Shown: positions 1 to 9,499 of the stretch, one piece after another | Position numbering within the stretch: the first letter of the stretch is position 1 | Layout of the letters: each line of letters opens with the position of its first letter | From: Tubulanus polymorphus | Lineage: Eukaryota > Nemertea > Palaeonemertea > Tubulaniformes > Tubulanidae | Assembly: GCF_964204645.1 (NCBI RefSeq) | Contig: NC_134029.1 | Span: forward strand, 23,268,450 to 23,332,449 | Length of the DNA: 64,000 bases | Reading direction: 5' to 3' | Position numbers and translations under genes: made by a program | Notes under the pieces: generated by a model | Seen by the model: the letters and a program-made list of their open reading frames with translations, nothing else | Databases searched by the model: none | Told to the model about the DNA's origin: nothing

Positions 1-837
1 TTATAAAATAATGCTTATAACTCGTACTTTATAAGTCGTATTTTCACGTAAGTCGTATCAATTATAAATTCCAAATCTTCTGATTTCATCCAAAATACCT
101 CGCGTAAGTCGTAGCCCGATATGCCAATGATGTTTCCCCCGTCTGTTATGTTAATAATTGATACATGTGGTCAGCAGTATCGCACTGTATCATTTATTTT
201 CCATTATCAAAATGAAATAAACTAAGATCTTTACCCTGTCTGGATTTTGCAAGGGATGCGGATTCGAAAAGAAAATTCACGGCCGGAATTTTTTTCAAAT
301 TGCTCTTCACTACGCTGTTAAGCGGTAAAAAGATCGTCATGTAGTCCATGTGTAGGGCCTATCATTTCACTATGCTTTACCGCGTCTGAGTTCGTGGAAA
401 TGGCGCAGCGTATTCATTATTTGTTTTTGAGAACATCCTACAAGTTTCTACTAATTGTAGACGTTCTTAAAACCTTCCAGTTTGAGAAAATAAATTCTTG
501 AATATAGTACTTTCAAAAGATCATTTACATGCACCGCCGAGATTTTTACAGTCCCGTAGCGTTATAACGAGCTTTGACCATAGTATGGGCGTTTGTTTGA
601 AATGTGACCATTTCGGTTCGTATTTTAGCACTACTGGCTAAAAAAATTTCCATTTCGTAATTTCGTTTCGTTTCGTAATTTCGCTCCATATTTCGTAATT
701 TCGTTTCATATTTCGTAATTTCGTAGTTTCGTACTTTAGCAGGACCCCGGCAGAGCTCACCTCGTATTAGATTTCGATCCTTGTTGGTTTGTATTCCGAG
801 TACCTGGTAAATTATCAGCGGATTTATCTGATACTTG
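1..837. other. AT-rich stretch without a supportable gene
   Basis: I see no conserved coding exon on either strand. The only long open frame, on the minus strand around 546-917, runs through the TTTCGTAA-type low-complexity array and the dispersed repeat that follows, so it is explained by repeats. Confidence 0.6.
654..733. repeat. Degenerate TTTCGTAA simple-sequence array
   Basis: The motif TTTCGTAA and close variants (TTTCGTTT, CATATTTCGTAA, TTTCGTAG) recur about ten times without a fixed period. This looks like a decayed microsatellite. It gives the minus strand an artificial open frame rich in the residues YETK and RNYE. Confidence 0.7.
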
Positions 838-975
838 CAGCAATTAATGTCTTTCCGTTCATTGTAAAGGGCAATTTTGATATCGCTCGAAGCTAAGCAA
901 ATTCGCAGAGACGCCATCTTAACCAGGAAGTAACTTGCTACTTTACATGTTTGACATTATTCGACATGCGTCGAA
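838..975. repeat. 138-bp direct repeat, left copy
   Basis: This segment, starting CAGCAATTAATG and ending GCGTCGAA, recurs in the same orientation at 2045-2182 with one difference that I could see (ATTCGAC against ATTTGAC). The two copies flank about 1.07 kb that holds a fold-back element and a tandem repeat. They could be terminal direct repeats of a miniature retroelement or a recent segmental duplication. Confidence 0.8.
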
Positions 976-999
976 AATGTAAAATGGAGGATGGGCACA

Positions 1000-1357
1000 A
1001 CCGGTCTCTACTCATCTTCACCCGTCAAGGGATTCGAACGCTAAAGCTGTTCCCCGAACCCCTTGACCTCACGAGTCGTTGGAGTCGCTACTAGCCGACC
1101 AGAATCCGGTCGTACCAATCACAGCGCTTGTAACAAGCGACTTTAGGCTTCTATAAGTTTTCCCGTTAAATGGACCAATCAGCGAACGTTTTACTGAACA
1201 AGGAAGTATTTCGCAAATCGATATATGACGTCATTCGCAACAGCGCCAGTAATGAAATCACGCTTCGTGAGGCCAGGGGGCTGGTGGAAGCGAGTTCGGA
1301 AGTGATACCGGACCCCTGGCAAGCGAGGCTGGTCTCTACTTGAAGATAGAGACCGGT
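1000..1357. mobile_element. Fold-back MITE-like element with ACCGGTCTCTA ends
   Basis: The left end reads ACCGGTCTCTA and the right end reads TAGAGACCGGT, a perfect 11-bp terminal inverted repeat. Just inside the right end GGTCTCTA and TAGAGACC form an 8-bp perfect stem around an 8-nt loop. Near the left end GTCAAGGGATTCG pairs with CGAACCCCTTGAC (12 of 13) around an 18-nt loop. No coding sequence is present. Multiple hairpins and small size fit a non-autonomous DNA element; the superfamily is unclear because I could not identify a target-site duplication. Confidence 0.6.
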
Positions 1358-1367
1358 AACCAGTCTA

Positions 1368-1637
1368 GGTTATTACAGCTATTACAGCTTATTACACCTC
1401 GATTAAAGCGAATTTTACATTGAATTACAGATTTATGCCAAATATTACTAGGTTTTATCTGGTTATTACAGCTATTACAGCTTATTGCACATTAATTACA
1501 GCGATTTACATTGAATTACAGATTTATGCCAAATATTACATATGTTTTATCTGGTTATTACAGCTATTACAGCTTATTACACTTTAATTACAGCGAATTA
1601 CATTGAATTACATATTTATGCCAAATATTACTAGGTA
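1368..1637. repeat. Three-copy 92/93-bp tandem repeat
   Basis: Units start at about 1368, 1461 and 1553, each opening GGTTATTACAGCTATTACAG and each containing GATTTATGCCAAATATTAC or a close variant near its end. Inside each unit the shorter motif ATTACAG is itself repeated. Copies differ at several positions. The array abuts the fold-back element to its left. Confidence 0.85.
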
Positions 1638-2044
1638 GTTTACATCAAGATCTTTATGTATTTTTGATATCATGTATATAGGGCTGTATCATGAATTGAG
1701 GCTAAATGAAGCCAGGGACTTTATTACAAATTACATGTAATATGGAAAAAACTTTAATTTTGGGACCCCATTTTGAGCCTTATATAATGAATTATGTTTA
1801 CGACCTTTTCCGAGTGATACAGGGCCTACCAAAACTTGCACGCACTGACATGCTCTACATGAAACATGTTCTTAAAATATTCTGAGGTCAAATATCCAGC
1901 CAATCAGCAGCAGGCTCGCGGATTTGACCCAAAAAATTGCATGCGTTTTTCACGTGTTTGAAAAATGCATGAACAAACATGGCCGCCATCTTGTTTCCTA
2001 GAAATGAGCCGACGCGCGCTGAACTACGATTTATTTCTCTGTAA

Positions 2045-2182
2045 CAGCAATTAATGTCTTTCCGTTCATTGTAAAGGGCAATTTTGATATCGCTCGAAGC
2101 TAAGCAAATTCGCAGAGACGCCATCTTAACCAGGAAGTAACTTGCTACTTTACATGTTTGACATTATTTGACATGCGTCGAA
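2045..2182. repeat. 138-bp direct repeat, right copy
   Basis: This is the nearly identical partner of 838-975. The minus strand of both copies contains the same stretch of potential codons, but nothing around either copy supports translation. A CGCCATCTT motif lies inside each copy and another is at 1984, so this YY1-like word is a property of the repeat family here. Confidence 0.8.
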
Positions 2183-2359
2183 CACTCATGAAATTTACAC
2201 CACAAAAAATTACCGGTAAAGTGAGTATACTGAGCAAGTTTGGCTTTGATCGGATATAGAATACGTTTTTTATGAGCGATTGAAAATTTGAAGCGTGGAA
2301 AACGCTAATTATGACCCATTTTGATCACGTGACCTGAAATCCCTAGTAACATCATGGAC

Positions 2360-2375
2360 GGGGGGGGGGGGGGGG
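2360..2375 (+). repeat. Homopolymer G tract
   Basis: There are sixteen consecutive G residues. Length is likely to vary between alleles and is prone to sequencing error. Confidence 0.9.
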
Positions 2376-2899
2376 CTAAATTACAATATTATTATAAAAA
2401 ACTGGTAGTAGCGACTTTCCGTACAATTATACAGTAGTTTTATTAAAAAAGGGATTTCAAAAATTAAATTTTGAAATTTGTATTATGAAGTTCGGGAGCC
2501 TATAGAATTGGCTGCCGAGCCGCCCCGACCTGCCCGCCCTAACGAATACTATTAAAATTTGGACGATGCATGGATAAATTTTTGGATTTTCTTCATTATC
2601 TAGGGAAATTACAGTTTCAAAGTTAGATTCAGTTGGTCCATTTAATGGGAATCGTAAAATTCAAAATTGGCTTTTGTGTATACTGTGATCATATTCATTC
2701 AATAACTGGTCTTTCAATTTTATTTCTAGTTTTGCATGAATATGAATTTAACCTGACCCCTATGTAAAGAGAATCCTAAAAGTTCATCCTGACTTGTCAT
2801 GTTTTTTCGGTCATTTAATGCGACCTTGACCAAATTTATGTAGGCCCCAACCTCACAAACGATCAAGCACTACTAAATGTATGATTTTTTTTTGCACAG

Positions 2900-3965
2900 G
2901 TTCCGGTTATACAGCAGTTGGTGGAGTACAACTAGGCGAGTGCACTACACGAAACGATTATAACTACTATGATGGTAGCTGGTGGACTCTAAAACCAAGC
3001 CGCGAAAGCAATTATTATCTCATCATTAATTTGACTGAAAATAAAAGGCTCTACGTCAGCTCGGATAGAGATAATGAGTGTGGCATGATCAGTACAGAAT
3101 ACTACCAATATAGTGACCAGCTCTGGAAATTTCAACCGAAAGATGATATTAATTTCCAGCTCATAAGTCACGATAAAAGAAGAAAACTTTACTTTAGAGA
3201 TCATAGTAACCACATTGGACTGTGTGGTAGTAATGTATTCCCATACGATGACCAGTTCTTCCATTTTATGTTCGAGGAACCAACTATATCAGCTGTCAAT
3301 TTCAAACTGAATTCAGCGAGATTTCTGCATAGACCTCCGAAGCTGATCACGCAACGCACCTTCCGCAATGGAACAAGGTATATAAACACCGCAACAAAAA
3401 TATGTATATCGCGAATATCTGAAATTTGGCTAATTTTACCCATTGAAGTTATCACCTTGGGTCATTTCAGTGAAAACACGGGGTCCCTCCCGATATATGA
3501 TATGATTAGTGACATTTCAATAGCGTAAAAATTCTGGTTTAAATGTTTTTCAGCCTAACACAAGAAGATAAACTTACCGTTACATACACCCAGTCAAAAT
3601 CACACCGTTGGTCGTATACTGGTGGATTCAAATTCAGCATTGGGATGTCCACCAGGTTCAAAGCTTCGATCCCTCTTTTTGCCGAACTAGACGCAACGTT
3701 GAGCATGGGATTCGAAACTGACCACCATTGGACAACTGAAGATGTAACTACAGAGAGCCGAGAGATGACTTTCGAATTCCCCGTTAAAGTTCCAGCGGGC
3801 AAGTTAATTACGGCTAAGGTTATGTTGCATGAGCAGGAGGCGGAAGTTCCATATGAAATGATATTTTCATTTAAAGGGTCTGGCCATATGGTGACAACGA
3901 GTGGTATTTGGCGTGGCGTCGATTCCATGCACTGTTACCGTGACGTCAGCGAAGAAGATATTTAA
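2900..3965 (+). CDS. Aerolysin-type beta-pore protein with lectin-like N-terminal region (partial, last two coding exons)
   Basis: Two exons are supported. Exon a is about 2900-3377, between TTTTTTTGCACAG and AAG|GTATAT. Exon b is 3554-3965, after TTTTTCAG and ending in TAA; the exons join in frame inside a serine codon. Exon a encodes repeated beta-strand blocks with W or F at similar spacing (SWWTL, QLWKF, QFFHF), suggesting a beta-trefoil-like carbohydrate-binding region. Exon b encodes an alternating Ser/Thr and hydrophobic stretch and the segment EFPVKVPAGK, which resemble the aerolysin/ETX-MTX2/natterin fold. Animal members of this family are secreted or vesicular and work in defence or venom. 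The 5' coding part is missing: exon a begins after the first base of a codon and no upstream exon or signal peptide was found. The visible exons are intact. The family call is from pattern recognition; the sugar or membrane target is unknown. Confidence 0.75.
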
Positions 3966-4876
3966 AGGAACCTTCCGTATATCGAACGATAGCCTATATA
4001 GTCAGATACAATACACTATAAAATACATTGGATTTTAATTAAGCACTAATTAAGATATTCAAGATATTTAAAGGTCAAATGCAAAGCTTTTTGAAAAAAT
4101 TGAGATTTTTCATTCTAATTATACAATCGACCTCACTAAACAATAATATGTACGTGATTTCATTTTCAGCGCGATATTCGAGTAGCATAGCTGCGAAAAT
4201 ATGATTCGGATTTCATTCAAATTTTCTAGATTCAATTATCTCATTGGAATCTTTCATCTCAGAAAAAAATGAAAAAAATCTAAAACCTTTGCATTTCATC
4301 TTTAAGTTTTCAATTTAATTTAACTTTAATCGCTGATCGTTTAGCAAACAAACGGGAAGCAGGAAATTAAAATTTTGCTCATGAAGCCTGTATTACGGCG
4401 AAACCTTATGACGAATAAAAAATTACTTAGACTCTAAAAATTACTTAAAAGTGTTTTTTTATTTATTTATTATGATATCGTATGTCTGAAAAACGGAGAT
4501 CGTAACCTCCACCCTCACTTCCACGCCAACATGTTAAACCTAGGGTTTACCCTCGGAAACCGACCCGAAAGTCTGTTTTTAAGTACAATTGGACCTTATA
4601 GGGGTAGGCTATATTCCGAACTAGGGATACTGGGATCGGTTGTACTTTGCAAATCACGAAATGTCCCTTTATTTCAAGAATGGAAAATAGGCTACAATGA
4701 TCTGATTTCTGGATATAAGTGTACAAAAGCGACTGAACAGTTTTGACCAGTCCCCCAGCTGCTGTTAGCAAATTCGCAGTGTTGAACTGGATTTTTCAAA
4801 ATAACCTCAGACGTTTTTAAAACGGATCTTCTTTCAAAACGCATCTAATCAAATGAATAAATAAATCGGATTTCAG
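3966..4876 (+). other. 3' flank of the aerolysin-type gene, otherwise no gene
   Basis: AT-rich DNA follows the stop codon and contains a candidate polyadenylation signal at 4414. The remaining part, including an open frame around 4531-4746 with no recognisable domain, shows no support for coding. The stretch ends with the splice acceptor TTTCAG of the next exon. Confidence 0.5.
4414..4419 (+). promoter_or_regulatory. Candidate polyadenylation signal AATAAA of the aerolysin-type gene
   Basis: This is a canonical hexamer about 450 nt after the stop codon, on the same strand and before the next exon. The assignment rests on position only. Confidence 0.4.
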
Positions 4877-5263
4877 AAAACAGATGTCAGCGTCTGGGAG
4901 CTCTTCTTCACGCTTCTGTTCCACAAAATCCTCGTCGCATTCAGTCTTGGTTCTAAACTCCACAAACTGAAACACATACTCAGTCTCAAGCATATCGTGG
5001 GTATGGTCATTCTATTTTCGACGATGTCACCATTAGGTGGGATCATATCGACGGCGCTCTCCGAAACGGTCACCGAATCACACCTGACCGAAGCGATTCT
5101 TGTCGGATTTGCAACCGGCAGCTTTTTGTACGTGACATTTTTTGAAATGTTGAAATTCGATGGAACGAAATTGGGCAACATAATAAACTGTTTAATGGTG
5201 ATCATCGGATTCGGCATCATAGCGCTCGAACAGTACATTACAAAATCAGTAATAGGGAAATAA
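4877..5263 (+). CDS. ZIP-family zinc transporter, C-terminal exon (SLC39A1/2/3 type, partial)
   Basis: An exon opens after the acceptor TTTCAG and ends at TAA, giving 128 residues. It reads like the C-terminal third of ZIP subfamily II proteins. A helix carries ELFFTLLFHKILVAFSLG with the conserved His-Lys. This is followed by STMSPLGGIISTALSE, then ILVGFATGSFLYVTFFEML, and a last hydrophobic helix before the C terminus. These correspond to transmembrane helices V-VIII. Family members import Zn2+ into the cytosol across plasma or vesicle membranes. The metal-binding helix IV is absent and must lie in upstream exons, none of which I found between the previous gene and this exon. So either the aerolysin-type gene sits inside a ZIP intron, or this is a stranded duplicate of a terminal exon. 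The exon itself shows no stop or frameshift. Confidence 0.82.
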   Translation, partial: KTDVSVWELFFTLLFHKILVAFSLGSKLHKLKHILSLKHIVGMVILFSTMSPLGGIISTALSETVTESHLTEAILVGFATGSFLYVTFFEMLKFDGTKLGNIINCLMVIIGFGIIALEQYITKSVIGK

Positions 5264-5640
5264 AACTGCGGCGATGGAACTTTTACGAGAATGGACTTGG
5301 CGATGAAATATGTAAACTAAACAATTTATCATTGTACATAAATTTGATATTACTTGTTGCCTAAGTGACGAAAGGTCGTTTAACGATATAAGTCTATTTT
5401 GTTTCAAGACATTATTTCGGTTGAAAGCCAGAAACTATACAAAAATACTTATGGTTTACTGTTAAGATTCTGTTCGGGGGTCGTTTGGTAGAGAGTTAAT
5501 AGGTTTAATATATATCGTACGTACATGTTTGTAATTATTATAAGTGATCTCGTTTGATTCAGGGAATCCGTACGTTTTTTTGTTTTTGTTGCATCTTAGA
5601 TATGCAGAACTGACTTTAAGAAAGATAATAAATATAATGG
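5264..5640 (+). other. 3' UTR of the ZIP transporter exon
   Basis: AT-rich non-coding sequence runs from the stop codon to AATAAA at 5627-5632, a length normal for a 3' UTR. The retained signal slightly favours a functional gene end over a decayed fragment. Confidence 0.5.
5627..5632 (+). promoter_or_regulatory. Candidate polyadenylation signal AATAAA of the ZIP gene
   Basis: The hexamer lies about 365 nt after the ZIP stop codon on the same strand, and no other gene intervenes. Confidence 0.5.
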
Positions 5641-5858
5641 TTTTAAGAAAATTTCAATCTATACAAAACGTTTTGTCTTTGGTCTGGACAGATGCCCTCT
5701 AGGAATCATTCAAAGCATGTAATGACCGCTTAAAGTTTACAATACACGGCATATTCCAGACACAAATTTATTTCAAAAGGATTTGTTTATTCATCGGAAG
5801 ATTGCACATTCCATGTGTGCAAGACAATTGCAGTACTGAAAAAGGCAGAAGGTTTTAT

Positions 5859-5881
5859 CAGGGAAGTGTGACACTTCCCTG
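5859..5881. repeat. Perfect 23-bp palindrome
   Basis: CAGGGAAGTGT and ACACTTCCCTG are exact reverse complements separated by a single G. TTTTAT or GGTTTTAT occurs on both outer sides. AGGGAAGGAT words recur at about 5940-5970. Function is unknown; it may be the core of a small fold-back element. Confidence 0.7.
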
Positions 5882-6744
5882 GTTTTATATACTCAAGTAC
5901 AAATATAACCCATTCAAAAATTATCAGGACTCACATGTTGTAGGGAAGGATAGGGTCGATTCAGGGAAGGATGCAACCCCAAAATTGGGCACGCATCATA
6001 TGATTTAGAAAGGAAACCCGAAAAAAAATCATCGGAAAACTTTGGAAATACGAGGACAAGCGAATTTTAACTTTTTTAGGTATCGGTTTAACATTTTTAA
6101 TTTTCCCGTGAAATTTCACGGCAACTTGAATATTCTAGGGGGTGCGTACCTCCTGCAATCTCCCTTGGATCCATCCCTGCACTAAATTCGTTAATTTGCA
6201 TAAATATTGGCGCCAAAGGCTTGAAAAATAACTTGTGATTTGCTTTTTTATGTTGGAAAAAAACTATTTTTCTTTACCAGTGCTAGACAAAATAAACCGA
6301 TTAAGATCTTTCGAAATCATAATAAATAACCCCTTATATGACTCCTATCTATCTTTTGATACATTGTAACAAACTTGTCAAACCCGCTTTTCAATCATTA
6401 AGATATAGATAACAATGAGCAAAGTACAAAAGCTTATCACGGCGCTTTTGACTAATATCCAATTTTTCGTAATTTTCCGACCCGAAAGCAACACTTTAAA
6501 AAATTCACCGGTGTCATTCATGTCTTAGAGAAGATTATGCGTTTAACCGAAAAGAAATTGTATTTATTTGATCAAATAACCTCCCCCCACCCGGCTCGGC
6601 GTTCATGCTCTCATGGCGCTACATAACGTTAGGTGGCGAGAATGCGTTGACATGCATTCACCATGGAAAATTAGAGCGCTTTAGATAATTTTTCAAATAT
6701 AAAATCGGTTTAAAGTAAATCTCAAGTTAATTGAGCTGATACTT

Positions 6745-6786
6745 AACACAGAGTTAACTATGACTTGCGACGTGGAACCGGGTCCA
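6745..6786. mobile_element. Fragment of the GGNCCCAGTTCCACAG MITE family
   Basis: ACACAGAGTTAACTATGACT followed closely by GTGGAACCGGGTCCACAG matches the right half of the elements at 12281 and 15039, which end in AACTCAGA...GTGGAACCGGGTCC or similar. Only one end is evident, so this is a truncated copy. Confidence 0.5.
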
Positions 6787-7814
6787 CAGTTCCCGTAATT
6801 CATGAATTCTTTTTGATGATCGCAGCGGGTAGAATGATGGATAAACCTCCCTAAACGCCGTGGTCATTACGTACGTACTACACGTATAGGTTGTAAACCT
6901 CTAAATTTAGATTCACCCAGTCCTAGACTTGGATCGTACACCTAAACATGTACTATAAGACGAATATATCGTTTTATAGTCCGTGGCCTAAACCACTAAA
7001 CTATAGCTTCGGTTCTTGGTGAAAAAAAAATTCATTGTTATACATAAGTTGACGGAAGGTTTTTGATAAATATACATATATTCTTCATATACCCGCTGTG
7101 TCTGTCCTTGTTGGAAAACAACAAGTTTTAGATTTCGCGATCTATTATTTTTCAGTTTTTTATTCGGGGACGTACATATTCACACGTAGTTCTGCGTCTG
7201 TTTTACGGCGGTCCGAACTAATTCTAACTTAAGTTGTTCTGATTGAAAAAAAAATCCACTGCGCTTTTCATCATCTCATCATATACCCACCTTACAACGT
7301 GTTGTCAAATTTCCCAACGGACTGCGCAGTTAAAGAATCGTCTTGAAGCACGGTAGACACGACATTGGCTATTTTAGCTGCCATTTTGATAAATAATTGA
7401 TAGTAATTGCATTATTGTTTTTTAATTAACATAGTGCCAGGTTAAATTATTGATTGCAATGTAACCGCGGTTGCTGAGCCGACTTGTCTTTGGTCGTCAA
7501 ACGTAATTTCCCCACGGTATCCGCCATGCAGGTCATTTTGAAAAAATATGCCACACAAGTCGCTCTGCTCACTGACGACTGGAGAATTTCAAGTGTTCAC
7601 CACTAGGTTTTATGTTTTCAGCACAGCACAAGATTGTTTTTTGTTCTAGCTTGTATGCGTAACATACCAAATAGGATTCTAATTTTATTCTCAAAGACTC
7701 GGACAAACAAAATATCCTTTTTCCTTCATTTTATCGTGAAAATAATTTTTGTGTTATCAAATTTACCACATGAATCTATCACATGAAATCTTGCAACTAC
7801 AGTAACTTCCTGTT

Positions 7815-8070
7815 CAAGGGTGGAGCCAGGATTTTTGGAAGAGCCAGGGTACTGAAGGGCACCAAAGTAATCGCGAATGGCCCCCAGAAGATTTTAAAAT
7901 GTTGGTGTTCTCCGAGGCTATTTGATGAATATCTCATGGCCGCCATGAGGGAATAATTCGTATTCCTATATCTAAAAAGAAAAAAAAATTGTTTCCCTAA
8001 AAATTCTGAGGGCACCTTAAAGGAGTTAGGGGGGCTAGTTTCTCTGCCCCCTCCCCCGGATACGCGCTTG
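7815..8070. mobile_element. Probable degenerate transposon remnant
   Basis: The segment opens with AAGGGTGGAGCCAGGATTTT and closes with CCCCCTCCCCCGGATACGCG. Paired ends of this GC-rich style are common at the borders of invertebrate repeats. The interior is non-coding. Ends are imperfect, no target-site duplication is clear, and there is no second copy in the window. Confidence 0.35.
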
Positions 8071-9346
8071 TTGTTTTCTAAGGAAATGTGTATGTGGGGT
8101 ATAAGTTAACAGTACGTTACTTCAGTTTTAGCTTGAACTGCCATGTGATAATATGTACAAGTAATTTGTATCTGGAAACGCGTAATAAAGGTCTTTTTCA
8201 TAGTTGGCAGTCATGCGGCAATCTGGCAGACATTTCTGTGATATTTATTGCCGTCATTTGAATGAGAAATTCACTTTTCATGTCTCATGTTGTCACATCA
8301 GTATTGGCACCGGGTCGCCACGGTTTCTCTAGCAATGACTTCAGAGATTGACCAATTGTTACATTGTTTACGGGCTCAGCATCGATCTTTGTGCGAACAT
8401 AGAAACCTGTTGAGTTCAAACGGGTCTGGTTTTTTGCCTGACGTTTTCTACAATTTCTTCATTGAATGCAAGCCAAACTGTGATTATCTTTGAGATAATG
8501 TTAATGTGTGGATCAGTGTTGTATAGTGCTCGATACTAAATTCTGATGATAGATTGACCTGCGATAGTCTCGGACAATCTTGAACCGAATATTTAACCTA
8601 CAATTAAGATACTAATTTCGCAAAATTCATCGATGTAATTAGATTAGTTTAGTTTGGTAACAAAGTCCATTTGAAATTATCTATTTAGCCTAATAGATGA
8701 CCTACGCTCTACCGACGGGTTCGAATATGATTGTGACTTGTTGCTGAAATATTCCAACATCTTCCCCATTAAGGAGGCGAACATTTCATCGGCCACAAGC
8801 GGGGTGAAATGTTTTTTTATGAAGTGCATTTTTGGACGCATGACTCTATACTTTTAGTGGCGCTTTTAACGACATTGAGCAACTGTCATCGACACTTGAT
8901 GAATCGCGCGTGGAATGTTGGGTGAGAGAGAGAGCGAGCTCTAAGTTTGTTAGTGACAACATCACATGCCTCGCTTGATGACTGTCTCCGTATCTACTTG
9001 ATTTCTCTATCGACAATTAGGACGAGTGTTCGACCGTCAATGCCAGCTGATCGTGCCGTTATACCCGACTAAATTGCGTGTCATTGCGCTACTGACATTC
9101 CGCATGCGTCTTTCGGCAGGTCGTGACGTGGCCTGCCAATAATTCCCTATTCATCTTCCCTGTATTCGATACAGATTTACATTATTTTTCTTCAAATAAC
9201 AAATAGATATAATACATCTTCAGGCATTCCGTAGACCTACAATTAAAAAGACCCACAATTATGATTAAAAAAAAGTAACGTTATATGTTTTGAAAATTGC
9301 TCATAGAATTGAGTCGGAACGTCACTCTCTCTCTCTCTTAGTTTCT

Positions 9347-9499
9347 TTTGATAATAGGGAAGTTTCCAGTTTCCAGGCGCCATTTTGAGGCGGTCCCACG
9401 GGTCCCGCATTGTTGGACAGATTTTAACATTTTTTAATCTAAAACCTCTAGCGCGCCTCAAAATGGTGCCTGGAAACTGGAAACTTCCCTATTATCAAA
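9347..9499. mobile_element. 153-bp fold-back element with ~46-bp inverted arms
   Basis: The left arm (9347-9392), starting TTTGATAATAGGGAAG, and the right arm (9453-9499), ending CTTCCCTATTATCAAA, are inverted copies with very few mismatches. Both contain GTTTCCAGTTTCCAGGC or its complement, and the spacer is about 60 bp. This is a compact palindromic MITE. Confidence 0.75.

Larger units (their letters stand above)
1638..2899. other. Non-coding stretch with the second copy of the 138-bp repeat and a G tract
   Basis: Apart from the repeat at 2045-2182 and the G tract at 2360-2375 I see no exon or known RNA. The last bases before 2900 are a polypyrimidine tract ending GCACAG, the 3' splice site for the next gene. 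The missing upstream exon or exons of that gene were not found here. Confidence 0.5.

Noticed and set aside
546..917. Minus-strand open frame of ~120 codons sharing its first 27 residues with a frame at 1888-2124
   Set aside because: The shared part is the 138-bp DNA repeat and the rest runs through a TTTCGTAA simple array; no domain or splice context.
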